Virus record (IMG/VR): IMGVR_UViG_3300032224_001944
Coordinates: 1 to 20,824 of that record
DNA length: 20,824 nucleotides
Origin: a virus
Direction: 5' to 3' (one strand)
Below, in pieces: positions 13,326-20,295 of the stretch. The translations under genes and the position numbers were made by a program. Position 1 is the stretch's first letter; the number at the start of each line of letters is the position of its first letter. A model generated the notes under the pieces. It saw nothing but the letters and a program-made list of their open reading frames with translations. It was not told the DNA's origin and did no database searches.

Positions 13326-13938
13326 TTAGTTTCTCTTTGATATAGAACACATCAATATCAACTGATAGTATTATTCTTTCTTTAGTACCTTCATGCTTTA
13401 CACCATGTGGCCATTGTCCACCATCATAAAAAGCTAATAACTTTCCTTCTTCCCAAGTTCTTGTTTCTTTAATGTGATTACCTATTGTAATTTTACAATC
13501 TGGATCACAAACAAGACCAAGATGAACTCTCAACCATTTATTAGACCATCCATAATGTGGATTAATTATCGTACCTGGAAGAAGACGACTAATAAAACTA
13601 TTTGCTAACTTACCTTGCTCTTCAAGTTCACTAATACATTTAACAATAGTAGGACAAGCAGCTCGAGCTTTTAATGTTAAATTAGATAATAGTTTTTGTT
13701 GTTCTACTGATCCTCTGAGTTCAATATACTCATCTTTAAACTTTGAGAGAGGAGCTGCTTTCCAATAGTTTTCATATATTTTTTCATAACCAACTACTGG
13801 ATAATTTGGATAATCAATCAATGCTTCTGGACTATTACAAAACGCAACAACCTCTTTTTTGATCTGTTCATAATTATTGACTAAATCAATGCAGATTGGA
13901 AGATTTGTAATTTTATGTTCTAGAAACCGTTTTGACAT
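13312..13938 (-). CDS. aspartyl/asparaginyl beta-hydroxylase-like 2OG-Fe(II) oxygenase
   Basis: A 208-residue protein whose C-terminal half matches the AspH family (PF05118 type). NPHYGWSNKWLRVHLGL contains His139, equivalent to the AspH iron ligand in RMHLGL. It is followed by CKITIGNHIKETRTWEEGKLLAF, His178 in QWPHGV and Arg188 ten residues later, the same spacing as in human AspH. It would use 2-oxoglutarate and O2 to hydroxylate Asp/Asn or a related substrate. ATG 13938 has AAGGA upstream; the longer reading begins in tRNA-Leu and is rejected. The substrate is unknown; it could be a host or virion protein. Confidence 0.8.
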   Translation of the reverse strand: MSKRFLEHKITNLPICIDLVNNYEQIKKEVVAFCNSPEALIDYPNYPVVGYEKIYENYWKAAPLSKFKDEYIELRGSVEQQKLLSNLTLKARAACPTIVKCISELEEQGKLANSFISRLLPGTIINPHYGWSNKWLRVHLGLVCDPDCKITIGNHIKETRTWEEGKLLAFYDGGQWPHGVKHEGTKERIILSVDIDVFYIKEKLNETV

Positions 13939-13953
13939 ATCATCCTTAAATGT

Positions 13954-14036
13954 TGGTGTCCACGGTCGGAATCGAACCGACAAGCCGAAGCGGGAGATTT
14001 TAAGTCTCCTGTGTTTACCTATTTCACCACGTGGAC
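13954..14036 (-). tRNA. tRNA-Leu (TAA)
   Basis: Complete type II tRNA on the minus strand. Acceptor GTCCACG pairs with CGTGGAC, the anticodon stem GGAGA/TCTCC holds loop CTTAAAA (anticodon TAA), a long variable arm (CGCTTCGGCTTG) is typical of Leu, the T-arm is GTCGG-TTCGATT-CCGAC, and discriminator A is followed by encoded CCA (13954-13956). It reads UUA codons, which an AT-rich phage would use often. Its first 18 bases are also the 3' end of the GIY-YIG gene. Confidence 0.95.
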
Positions 14037-14450
14037 ATTAATCTTTCCTACATGTTTCTTATGTACCTTGACCATAATCCAATTATTATACCACATCTCA
14101 CTCAAAAGTACATCTTTTTCGAACTGTAATTTGGCTTCAAAATAATTGCATTCACCTTTGGATTTACAAAGGTACAAAATCTCTCGCTTGAAATTAAACA
14201 TTCCAAGTTTTTCCTTATCATCAATAAGGTCTTTATTTGAGCCGTAATATTCTTTCCAGTCTGATTCAACCTGGAAGCGCTTTTTCTTTCCTTTAACTTG
14301 CTTAGTCTTGGAACGTTTCAAAAGCTTCTTTCCGATATATTGACGCCCGTCCGAAAGATTAGTTATATTATATACAAAGCCAACGTAATTGTCAACTAAT
14401 TCAGAATCAACAATCTGGCCATTATATACCCACGGATTTTCATATGTCAT
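14019..14450 (-). CDS. GIY-YIG family nuclease (free-standing, T4-like)
   Basis: A 143-residue protein with the GIY-YIG layout: GFVYNIT (24-30) for GIY, RQYIGKK (36-42) for YIG, a basic stretch KRSKTKQVKGKKKR, then VESDWKEYYGSN, FKREILYLCKSKGECNYFEA with the probable metal-binding Glu105. This type is widespread in T4-like marine phages and often annotated as a putative homing endonuclease. Its stop codon TAG lies inside tRNA-Leu, an 18-base overlap. Its ATG is immediately preceded by a hairpin whose loop holds the Shine-Dalgarno AAGGA. Mobility as a homing element is not demonstrated. Confidence 0.75.
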   Translation of the reverse strand: MTYENPWVYNGQIVDSELVDNYVGFVYNITNLSDGRQYIGKKLLKRSKTKQVKGKKKRFQVESDWKEYYGSNKDLIDDKEKLGMFNFKREILYLCKSKGECNYFEAKLQFEKDVLLSEMWYNNWIMVKVHKKHVGKINVHVVK

Positions 14451-14469
14451 AAGGGGATCCTTTCCCCTT
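14451..14469 (-). promoter_or_regulatory. hairpin with Shine-Dalgarno in the loop before the GIY-YIG gene
   Basis: On the minus strand AAGGGGA - AAGGA - TCCCCTT forms a perfect 7-bp stem with a five-base loop directly followed by the ATG at 14450. The loop is the best ribosome-binding site for that gene. T4 homing-endonuclease genes are known to be controlled by hairpins at their ribosome sites, so translational control is plausible. It lacks a T-tract on the minus strand, which argues against a terminator. Confidence 0.6.
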
Positions 14470-14474
14470 ATTTA

Positions 14475-14621
14475 TTACTCGTCATCATACTCTGTTTCTT
14501 CATCATCCTCCATATCAGGAAGATTTAATTCACCACAGAAAGGGCAATAAAGAGGATCGGTATCAATTTCGTGAACAATTTCGTATTCTGCTTCACAAGA
14601 GTGACAAATAAACTGGTTCAT
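14475..14621 (-). CDS. 48-residue zinc-ribbon protein with acidic tail
   Basis: Short ORF with two zinc-knuckle pairs, FICHSCE and LYCPFCG, 17 residues apart (C6, C9, C26, C29), followed by a very acidic tail (PDMEDDEETEYDDE). ATG 14621 has AAGGAAG upstream; TAA is at 14475-14477. Such small Cys4 proteins are typical of T4-like phages and may bind RNA polymerase or nucleic acid; no specific role is known. It lies 17 bases after the nrdB stop. Confidence 0.75.
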   Translation of the reverse strand: MNQFICHSCEAEYEIVHEIDTDPLYCPFCGELNLPDMEDDEETEYDDE

Positions 14622-14638
14622 TTTTTTTTCTTCCTTAA

Positions 14639-15733
14639 TTACAGTGAAAATCCTTTGAAGGTATCTGTGGTAACATCTTTCTTCACACCACCATTTATAT
14701 AACTAGTAATTTCAGTTTCTTGTGGTGCAACTTGAACTTCACTACCGCTAATCCACTTTTGTGTCCAAGGTAATGGATTACTGCCACCTTTATATGGTGT
14801 AGGAAGACCAACAGCAGTCATTCTTTTGTTTGCAATCCATTCAATATATTCTGAGAGTAGCGCCTCGTTAAGACCAACCATCGACCCGTCACGGAATAGA
14901 TAATTTGCCCAACGCTTCTCTTGGTTAACAGCGTCAACGAACAGATCAATGCAAACCTGTCGTGTTTCTTCGGCAATCTTAGCAAACTCTTCATCTTCTT
15001 TAATAAGCGCCTTGAGTAGCTGCTGTGTTCCAGCCAAGTGAAGGTTTTCGTCTCTAGCAATGAACTTAATGATCTTTGCGTTCCCTTCCATCTTTTTGAC
15101 TTCTGCAAACGCCCACGAACACGCAAACGATACATAGAATCTAACCCCTTCAAGGATATTAACAGACATAAGAGCAAGCCAGAGAGCTTTCTTGTGCTTG
15201 TATTCTGTATCTCTTTCATATTGATTCTTTGGTAAATTATTCCACCAAATCAAATCATCATAATACTTACTAATGTCGCCAGCACATTCTACAATCTCAG
15301 GGATATCCATTATTTCATCGAAGATCTTAGATGGGTTTGAGTATATGTTTCTAATGATGTGCGTATAAGATCTGGAGTGAATGGTCTCTGAGAAAGCCCA
15401 AGTCGTAATCCATGTCTCGAGCTCTGGCAAAGAGCAGATTGGTCCAAATGCAACTGTTGGTGCTCTTCCTTGCACAGAGTCAAGGAGGATTTGTCGTTTG
15501 AGATTGCTTGTAAAGATGTGTTGCTCATGTACAGTCAGATCCTTAAAGTCTTTTGCATCTTTATAGATATCAACTTCCTCTGGTCTCCAAAAGAAACCAA
15601 GTTGTTTGTCAGTAAGCTTTTCAATCCATGCATACTTCTGTTTATCATAGCGTGCAATGGTTGGAGCATCATCAAAGAATGCTTTGACCTGTGTTGCATC
15701 TTTTTTATTATTTGAATCGAAAACTGAATACAT
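14639..15733 (-). CDS. nrdB: class Ia ribonucleotide reductase beta subunit
   Basis: Small subunit that carries the di-iron/tyrosyl radical cofactor for ribonucleotide reduction. All ligands are visible: D85 (LLDSVQGR), E116 and H119 with radical Tyr123 in SETIHSRSYTHIIR, E195 (LEGVRF), E229 and H232 (RDENLHLAGTQ). The 364-residue length is normal. It starts at ATG 15733, overlapping the stop of the 75-residue ORF by one base. It lies in one leftward operon with nrdA, separated by a SET-domain gene and a small ORF, an unusual split of nrdA and nrdB. Confidence 0.96.
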   Translation of the reverse strand: MYSVFDSNNKKDATQVKAFFDDAPTIARYDKQKYAWIEKLTDKQLGFFWRPEEVDIYKDAKDFKDLTVHEQHIFTSNLKRQILLDSVQGRAPTVAFGPICSLPELETWITTWAFSETIHSRSYTHIIRNIYSNPSKIFDEIMDIPEIVECAGDISKYYDDLIWWNNLPKNQYERDTEYKHKKALWLALMSVNILEGVRFYVSFACSWAFAEVKKMEGNAKIIKFIARDENLHLAGTQQLLKALIKEDEEFAKIAEETRQVCIDLFVDAVNQEKRWANYLFRDGSMVGLNEALLSEYIEWIANKRMTAVGLPTPYKGGSNPLPWTQKWISGSEVQVAPQETEITSYINGGVKKDVTTDTFKGFSL

Positions 15734-15960
15734 TACTTTTCATCTTTTTCTAAAAAGGAAATATTGTTACGTCTTAGTGTTCTATTTTGTCGAGAACGAA
15801 TCTCAGCATTTTCCCAAGTCCAACATTCACCAGTATCATCTTGAAAACAAACCCAGAATATATCATTTTCAGGTCCACTCCAAATCATCCAGTGTGCAAT
15901 AGCTCTTCCCTTCGGCGTCATCAACGGTAAAGGGGGATCAATTCTCTGAATATCTGCCAT
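15733..15960 (-). CDS. small conserved phage protein (PKGRAIAHWMI type)
   Basis: A 75-residue hypothetical protein containing TPKGRAIAHWMIWSGPENDIFWVCFQDDTGECWTWEN, a beta-rich pattern that I recognise from hypothetical proteins of marine T4-like phages (a WVxFxDxxGECWTxxN signature). It has no membrane segment. It starts at ATG 15960, 23 bases before the stop of the SET-domain gene, and ends on the nrdB ATG. Function unknown. Confidence 0.65.
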   Translation of the reverse strand: MADIQRIDPPLPLMTPKGRAIAHWMIWSGPENDIFWVCFQDDTGECWTWENAEIRSRQNRTLRRNNISFLEKDEK

Positions 15961-16345
15961 TTATTTTCTCCACAGTTTGCCAACCATCATCACAAATATC
16001 TCTATAATTTAGTGTAAGTTCTTTGCCAACTTCTATATCTTTATTGCTTATATGCATATACTTCGTTGGACTAGTTAAGTTTGGTTTGTCAGAATGATTT
16101 ATGAATATGATAGTATCTGCATGACGTATGTAAAGATCAAGTGATCTATCATAGCAATAGAAGTAATCTACATTTTCTAAGAATGTACTATACCCGTGTT
16201 TTTCTGCACTTCTAATATCTATCCAACCATCAATCAAATGATCATGTTTCCAAAATAAAGAATTTTTTGGAATACGTTCTTTTGCTCGTAAACCAAGACC
16301 GTGTATGTCGCTTGGCGCAACATATGTTTTAAATAACATTGGCAT
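15938..16345 (-). CDS. SET-domain protein (predicted protein lysine methyltransferase)
   Basis: A 135-residue protein that is almost entirely a minimal SET domain. PSDIHGLGLRAKERIPKNSL (11-30) matches the N-SET SxIhGxGLfA motif, FINHSDKPN (81-89) the AdoMet-binding NHSxxPN motif, and DIEVGKELTLNY (103-114) the GEELTxxY motif with the catalytic Tyr. It would transfer methyl groups from AdoMet to a lysine; the target is unknown. It has no pre- or post-SET cysteines. Its ATG overlaps the nrdA stop by one base, so it is expressed within the nrd operon. Confidence 0.8.
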   Translation of the reverse strand: MPMLFKTYVAPSDIHGLGLRAKERIPKNSLFWKHDHLIDGWIDIRSAEKHGYSTFLENVDYFYCYDRSLDLYIRHADTIIFINHSDKPNLTSPTKYMHISNKDIEVGKELTLNYRDICDDGWQTVEKINGRYSEN

Positions 16346-18633
16346 TAGATTTTACAACTTTCGCAATCTTCGTCATTGACGGTACCTGCGGCAAGAGAAG
16401 GCATTTCATATTCACCAGCACCATCATTGGTGTTAAAATAATATAATTGCTTGCCACCATACTTATAAAACATTAGAAGGTGTCCAATCATTTCAGACAT
16501 TGGGATTTTTTCGTCTTCATAGAACTTCGGGTTGTACGAGGTGTTAACACTGATGCCTTGATCAATAAACTTTTGAAGGATGGCGCAGATTTTAAGATAA
16601 CCCTCCGGTGACTTTTGATCCCAAAGCAAGTCGTATTTGTTTTTGAGTTTCCGAACTTCTGGTACAACTTGTTTTAATACCCCATCTTTTGATTGCTTAA
16701 CTGAAACAAGAGAGCGCGGTGGCTCGATTCCGTTTGTAGCATTGCTAATCTGCGCAGATGTCTCTGATGGCATAAGCGCCATGAGCGTTGAGTTTCTGAT
16801 TCCATAGGTCCTTGCTGCATCAGCCAATACCCCCCACGGAAAACGGTATTGCGGGGAAGCCAATTCATCAACATCTCTTTTGTAAGTATCAATAGGGAAG
16901 ATGCCTTGTCCATATTTTGTTTCTCCACTCTTAGGACATGCACCTTTCTCTTTTGCAAGATCGATAGATGCCTTGATCAAATAATAAGACCATGCTTCAG
17001 TGAAAGCATGTAGTTTGTTTAACCCATCGGCGTCGATGTACTGATAAGATAGATCATTACGAGCAAGCCAATATGCAAGATTGATAATTCCAACGCCAAG
17101 AGGACGTCTTGCCATCGTTGAGTTTCTAGCCGCAAGGACTGGATAGTCTTGGTAATCCAAAAGCTCATCAAGAGCACGTACAGCAAGAGTGCAAGGACGT
17201 TCAAAGTCAGCAGGATCACGAATCTTTCCCCAATTGATAGCAGCTAGTGTGCATAGTGAAATTTCTCCATTTGGATCATTAATATCATTAAGTGGCTTTG
17301 TAGGAAGATCAATTTCGCAGCAAAGATTAGACTGTTTGATTGGTGCTAGTTCTTTGATGAAGGATCCGTGATCGTTGGCATGGTCAACATTTTGCAGGTA
17401 AATTCTTCCTGTGTCTTTTCGCTCTTGCATAAAAGCTGAAAAGAGCTCAATGGCAGGGATTGACTTCTTTCTGAGTTTTGTTGTACGCTCATACTTTTCA
17501 TAGAGAACTCTGAACTGTTCAGTATCGACAAAGAATGCATCATAGAGATCAGGACAATCATGAGGGCTAAAGAGAGTAATATTCCCTCCCGCCAATAGTC
17601 TTTCATACATGACTTTATTGAATTGAACACCATAGTCGAGTCCTCTGATACGATTGTCTTCTGTGCCTTTGTTGTTCTTGAGAACTAGTAGGTCTTCTAC
17701 TTCCAAGTGCCAGATAGGGTAATATAAAGTTGCTGCACCGCCACGGACACCTCCCTGCGAGCAAGACTTAACCGCACTTTGGAAGTGTTTGTAAAAGGGA
17801 ATAACTCCAGTATGTGTAGTATCCCCAGCGCGAATAGGAGAGCCGAGAGCACGAATACGACCAGCACTAATGCCAATACCAGCTTTTTGACTAACGTACT
17901 TAACAATCGCGGAAGCTGTTGCATTAATGGAATCAAGTGAGTCATCTGTTTCGATAAGAACACACGAGCTGAACTGCTTTTGAGGAGAACGTAAACCTGC
18001 CATGATAGGAGTTGGTAGCGAAATTTCGAAATTAGATGTTGCATCATATAGATCCTTTACCCACTTAGTACGATCACCGCCATAGTTTCTAAACAACACC
18101 ATAGCAATAAGCATATATGCCATCTGAGGCGTTTCAAAGATTTTACCATTTGATCTATTCTTAATTAAGTATTTTCCGCGGAACTGTTCCATACCTACAT
18201 AGGCAATGTTAAAATCGCGTGTGTGATCAATATAGCGATTAAGAGCATTAATGTCAGCTCCAGAATACCAATCAAGAATACTTTTATCATAGTACCCAGC
18301 ATCCACAATATTACGAATATGAGTGAGAAGATCAGGAATGTCGAAAGTACCATAAACTTCTTTCCTTAGATGATAGTTGATAAGACGGCCGGCTACATAT
18401 TGATAACCAGGAGTATCTTCTGAAATCAAATCAGCAGAAGCTTTAATAAGAGTTTCCTGAATATCGGCTGTTTTGATTCCATCATAGAACTGAATATGAG
18501 ATTTAATCTCTACTTCAGATTCGGAAACTCCATTGATACCTTCACAAGCCCAGGACACAACTTTGTGGAATTTATTAAGATCTAAAGATTCCTTACTACC
18601 GTCGCGTTTAGTTACCTGGATCTGTGACATCAT
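16345..18633 (-). CDS. nrdA: class Ia ribonucleotide reductase alpha subunit
   Basis: Large catalytic subunit, 762 residues like E. coli NrdA. An N-terminal ATP-cone (VTKRDGSKESLDLNKF to about 90) is followed by the catalytic barrel with redox Cys224 (FSSCVLIETDD), NLCCE (N436, C438, E440) and C461 (GEISLCTLAAIN). The C-terminal tail ends CESCKI with the shuttle cysteines C757 and C760. The start is the first of two Met, with GAGGAG six bases upstream. It is driven by the promoter at 18656-18684 and heads the operon nrdA, SET gene, small ORF, nrdB. The intact ATP-cone suggests dATP control. Confidence 0.96.
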   Translation of the reverse strand: MMSQIQVTKRDGSKESLDLNKFHKVVSWACEGINGVSESEVEIKSHIQFYDGIKTADIQETLIKASADLISEDTPGYQYVAGRLINYHLRKEVYGTFDIPDLLTHIRNIVDAGYYDKSILDWYSGADINALNRYIDHTRDFNIAYVGMEQFRGKYLIKNRSNGKIFETPQMAYMLIAMVLFRNYGGDRTKWVKDLYDATSNFEISLPTPIMAGLRSPQKQFSSCVLIETDDSLDSINATASAIVKYVSQKAGIGISAGRIRALGSPIRAGDTTHTGVIPFYKHFQSAVKSCSQGGVRGGAATLYYPIWHLEVEDLLVLKNNKGTEDNRIRGLDYGVQFNKVMYERLLAGGNITLFSPHDCPDLYDAFFVDTEQFRVLYEKYERTTKLRKKSIPAIELFSAFMQERKDTGRIYLQNVDHANDHGSFIKELAPIKQSNLCCEIDLPTKPLNDINDPNGEISLCTLAAINWGKIRDPADFERPCTLAVRALDELLDYQDYPVLAARNSTMARRPLGVGIINLAYWLARNDLSYQYIDADGLNKLHAFTEAWSYYLIKASIDLAKEKGACPKSGETKYGQGIFPIDTYKRDVDELASPQYRFPWGVLADAARTYGIRNSTLMALMPSETSAQISNATNGIEPPRSLVSVKQSKDGVLKQVVPEVRKLKNKYDLLWDQKSPEGYLKICAILQKFIDQGISVNTSYNPKFYEDEKIPMSEMIGHLLMFYKYGGKQLYYFNTNDGAGEYEMPSLAAGTVNDEDCESCKI

Positions 18634-18655
18634 TTTCTTCTCCTCGTTCTTATAT

Positions 18656-18684
18656 ACTATAAATACTTTGTGTTAAAAAGTCAA
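18656..18684 (-). promoter_or_regulatory. sigma70-type promoter for the nrdA operon
   Basis: On the minus strand TTGACT (18679-18684) and TATAGT (18656-18661) are separated by exactly 17 bases, each one mismatch from consensus. The start would fall near 18649, leaving a short leader with the nrdA GAGGAG. It fits early transcription by unmodified host RNA polymerase, and its -10 overlaps the late-type box facing right. Confidence 0.75.
18658..18665 (+). promoter_or_regulatory. T4-late-type promoter box for the rightward genes
   Basis: The exact late consensus TATAAATA lies on the plus strand, 33 bases before ATG 18699, and overlaps the leftward nrdA -10. It is the only visible promoter for the two plus-strand genes, which fits late expression by a gp55-type sigma factor with the sliding clamp. 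Confidence 0.65.
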
Positions 18685-18698
18685 CAAAAAGGTGTGAC

Positions 18699-18986
18699 AT
18701 GGACGTTAATTCTATATTTAAGTTGATTTCAGATGTCGGCTTTCCTATTGCCGCGGCTTGTGCCATGGGATATTTTATTTTCCTTACAATCAAATTTATA
18801 CTTGCTGGCGTGATGAGTTCCGTCAATAGTATGAAAGGAATCATTATAGCCTTGGACAACCGTGTTAAAACTATGAATCATGATGTTATCCGTATTGATA
18901 CTTTAGTTTCTAATGTTATGGGTGTTAAACCGGATACCGACAGAATTGCCAGAGCTGATGGCAAAAATGATGCAAGGAGAGATTAA
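18699..18986 (+). CDS. small membrane protein, paralogue 1 (holin-like)
   Basis: A 95-residue protein. A short N-terminal segment is followed by a hydrophobic stretch with VGFPIAAACAMGYFIF at about 12-28 and a possible continuation to residue 40, then a heptad-like region (IIIALDNRVKTMNHDVIRID) and a charged C-terminus (RADGKNDARRD). ATG 18699 has AAGGTG upstream. It is clearly related to the next gene. Size and topology suit a holin or a small virion membrane protein, but no holin family can be named with certainty. Together with its neighbour it forms the only plus-strand operon of the window. Confidence 0.75.
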   Translation: MDVNSIFKLISDVGFPIAAACAMGYFIFLTIKFILAGVMSSVNSMKGIIIALDNRVKTMNHDVIRIDTLVSNVMGVKPDTDRIARADGKNDARRD

Positions 18987-19327
18987 TGGGTAATCTAGCT
19001 GACCTAATTGCAAAATATGGCTTTCCTATTGTAGCTGCTGGCGGTATGGGATATATGATTTATTATGTATGGACTTGGGCAACCAAAGAAATTAAACCGG
19101 TGTTGTCAGATGCCAATGTTGTACTTATCGCGCTCATAGACCGAATCCGTATGCTTGACAATGATTTAATTAGAATGAATCAAAAAGTCAACGTAGTACT
19201 TATGCTGCGTGAAATGGAACAAGAAGAACTTTTAAAGAAAGCATCAGAATTCCGTAAAGGTGAAAAGAAATTATCAGCACCTAAAAAGGTTATTGAAGAA
19301 ACAAATAGTAAACTTCAAGCTGATTAA
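18986..19327 (+). CDS. small membrane protein, paralogue 2 (holin-like)
   Basis: A 113-residue protein starting on the last base of the previous stop codon (TAATG), with a strong AAGGAG site. Residues 12-30 (YGFPIVAAGGMGYMIYYVW) form one membrane helix. The region IALIDRIRMLDNDLIRMNQKVNVVL looks like a coiled coil, and the C-terminus is highly charged (EEELLKKASEFRKGEKK). It shares GFPIxAAxxMGYxI, IALxxR and NxDxIR with the preceding protein, so the pair arose by duplication. This form resembles small hypothetical proteins widespread in T4-like marine phages. Its stop overlaps the stop of the convergent glycosyltransferase gene by TTAA. Confidence 0.75.
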   Translation: MGNLADLIAKYGFPIVAAGGMGYMIYYVWTWATKEIKPVLSDANVVLIALIDRIRMLDNDLIRMNQKVNVVLMLREMEQEELLKKASEFRKGEKKLSAPKKVIEETNSKLQAD

Positions 19328-20295
19328 ACTCTTAGATTGTCAATAAACATCTTAGCAGTTTTCTTCCAATCATAGTTTTCTTTAATGAACTTAGAGCAGT
19401 CAGATCTTTTCAGTTTGACTGCTTTTTCACAAGCAACTTTAAGATCCCAATCCATTGCACCAACTTTATCAGTTAGAATATCAATTGGTCCTGTAACTGG
19501 ATATGCAGCAACTGGTGTACCACAAGCAAGAGCTTCAATAATAACTAAACCAAACGTATCTGTCTTTGATGGGAAAACAAACACATCCGCATTCTGATAT
19601 ACAAATGCAAGGTTCTTACCAGATAACTTACCCATAAAATTAACATATCTATACTTTTGTTTTAATCTTTCTAATTCTGGGCCATCACCAACAACAACCT
19701 TTGTTGCTTTCATATCCAAATTAAGAAATGCTTCAATGTTTTTTTCTACAGAAACTCTACCAACATAAAGAAGCATTGGTATCTGCCCCTTCAAATTTTT
19801 TGGCTTTGGTGGTTTAAATAGATTTGTATCTACACCTCGTGTCCATTTTACAAGATTAATAAAACCGCGATCTTCTAGGTCTTTCTTTAAACTATCAGTT
19901 GACACCATAAGAGCAGAACTTTTAGAGTGAAACCATTTCATATAATGATATGTTAAGTTAGCTGGTACATTAATCATTGCTTCTAAAAACTCAGGAAACT
20001 TTGTATGATAACTTGTGGTAAAGTTTCTTTTGTTTTGAATACACCAGTTTCTTACTGCTAGACCAATCGGCCCTTCAGTTGCAATATGAATATATTTTGG
20101 ATTTAATTCTTTAATCTTTTTACCAATACCAAAAGGCACAGATAATCTTATCTCTTTATAGAACGGACACGGAAAAGACTTAAAGTCATTTGGCGTAATG
20201 AATATAACATCATTACACTCTTCTTGTATCTTTTTTAATGTCATCACAACGCCGTTAACTTGCGGCTCCCAAGCATCAGTTGCTATTAATATCAT
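19324..20295 (-). CDS. GT4 glycosyltransferase, lipid-glycosyltransferase (Agt) type
   Basis: A 323-residue GT-B, GT4-family enzyme. The N-terminal domain has the acceptor-side loop TDAWEPQVNGVVMTL (6-20), EIRLSVPFG, YIHIATEGPIGLAVRNWC (68-85) and FTTSYHTKFPE (92-102). The C-terminal domain has LLYVGRVSVEKNIEAFL, VVGDGPELE and the E-x7-E-like motif in TDTFGLVIIEALACGTPV (E254). These features closely match the alphaproteobacterial glycosyltransferases (Agt) encoded beside plcP that make glucosyl- or glucuronosyl-diacylglycerol. Start ATG 20295 overlaps the PlcP-like gene by 20 bases, so the two are coupled. The sugar donor cannot be read from the sequence. Confidence 0.82.
   Translation of the reverse strand: MILIATDAWEPQVNGVVMTLKKIQEECNDVIFITPNDFKSFPCPFYKEIRLSVPFGIGKKIKELNPKYIHIATEGPIGLAVRNWCIQNKRNFTTSYHTKFPEFLEAMINVPANLTYHYMKWFHSKSSALMVSTDSLKKDLEDRGFINLVKWTRGVDTNLFKPPKPKNLKGQIPMLLYVGRVSVEKNIEAFLNLDMKATKVVVGDGPELERLKQKYRYVNFMGKLSGKNLAFVYQNADVFVFPSKTDTFGLVIIEALACGTPVAAYPVTGPIDILTDKVGAMDWDLKVACEKAVKLKRSDCSKFIKENYDWKKTAKMFIDNLRV

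Noticed and set aside
13939-13983. N-terminal extension of the hydroxylase upstream of 13938
   Set aside because: The added residues come from the tRNA-Leu T-arm sequence; ATG 13938 has its own AAGGA site.
14451-14469. rho-independent terminator
   Set aside because: The hairpin is followed on the minus strand by the ATG and coding sequence, not a T-run; the loop is a Shine-Dalgarno sequence.
14467-14477. late promoter upstream of the GIY-YIG gene (AATAAATA)
   Set aside because: One mismatch from the late consensus in AT-rich sequence is likely by chance; kept only as a comment on the hairpin.
18650-18859. minus-strand ORF opposite the first plus-strand gene
   Set aside because: It covers the divergent promoters and is antisense to a conserved paralogue pair; no ribosome site or domain.
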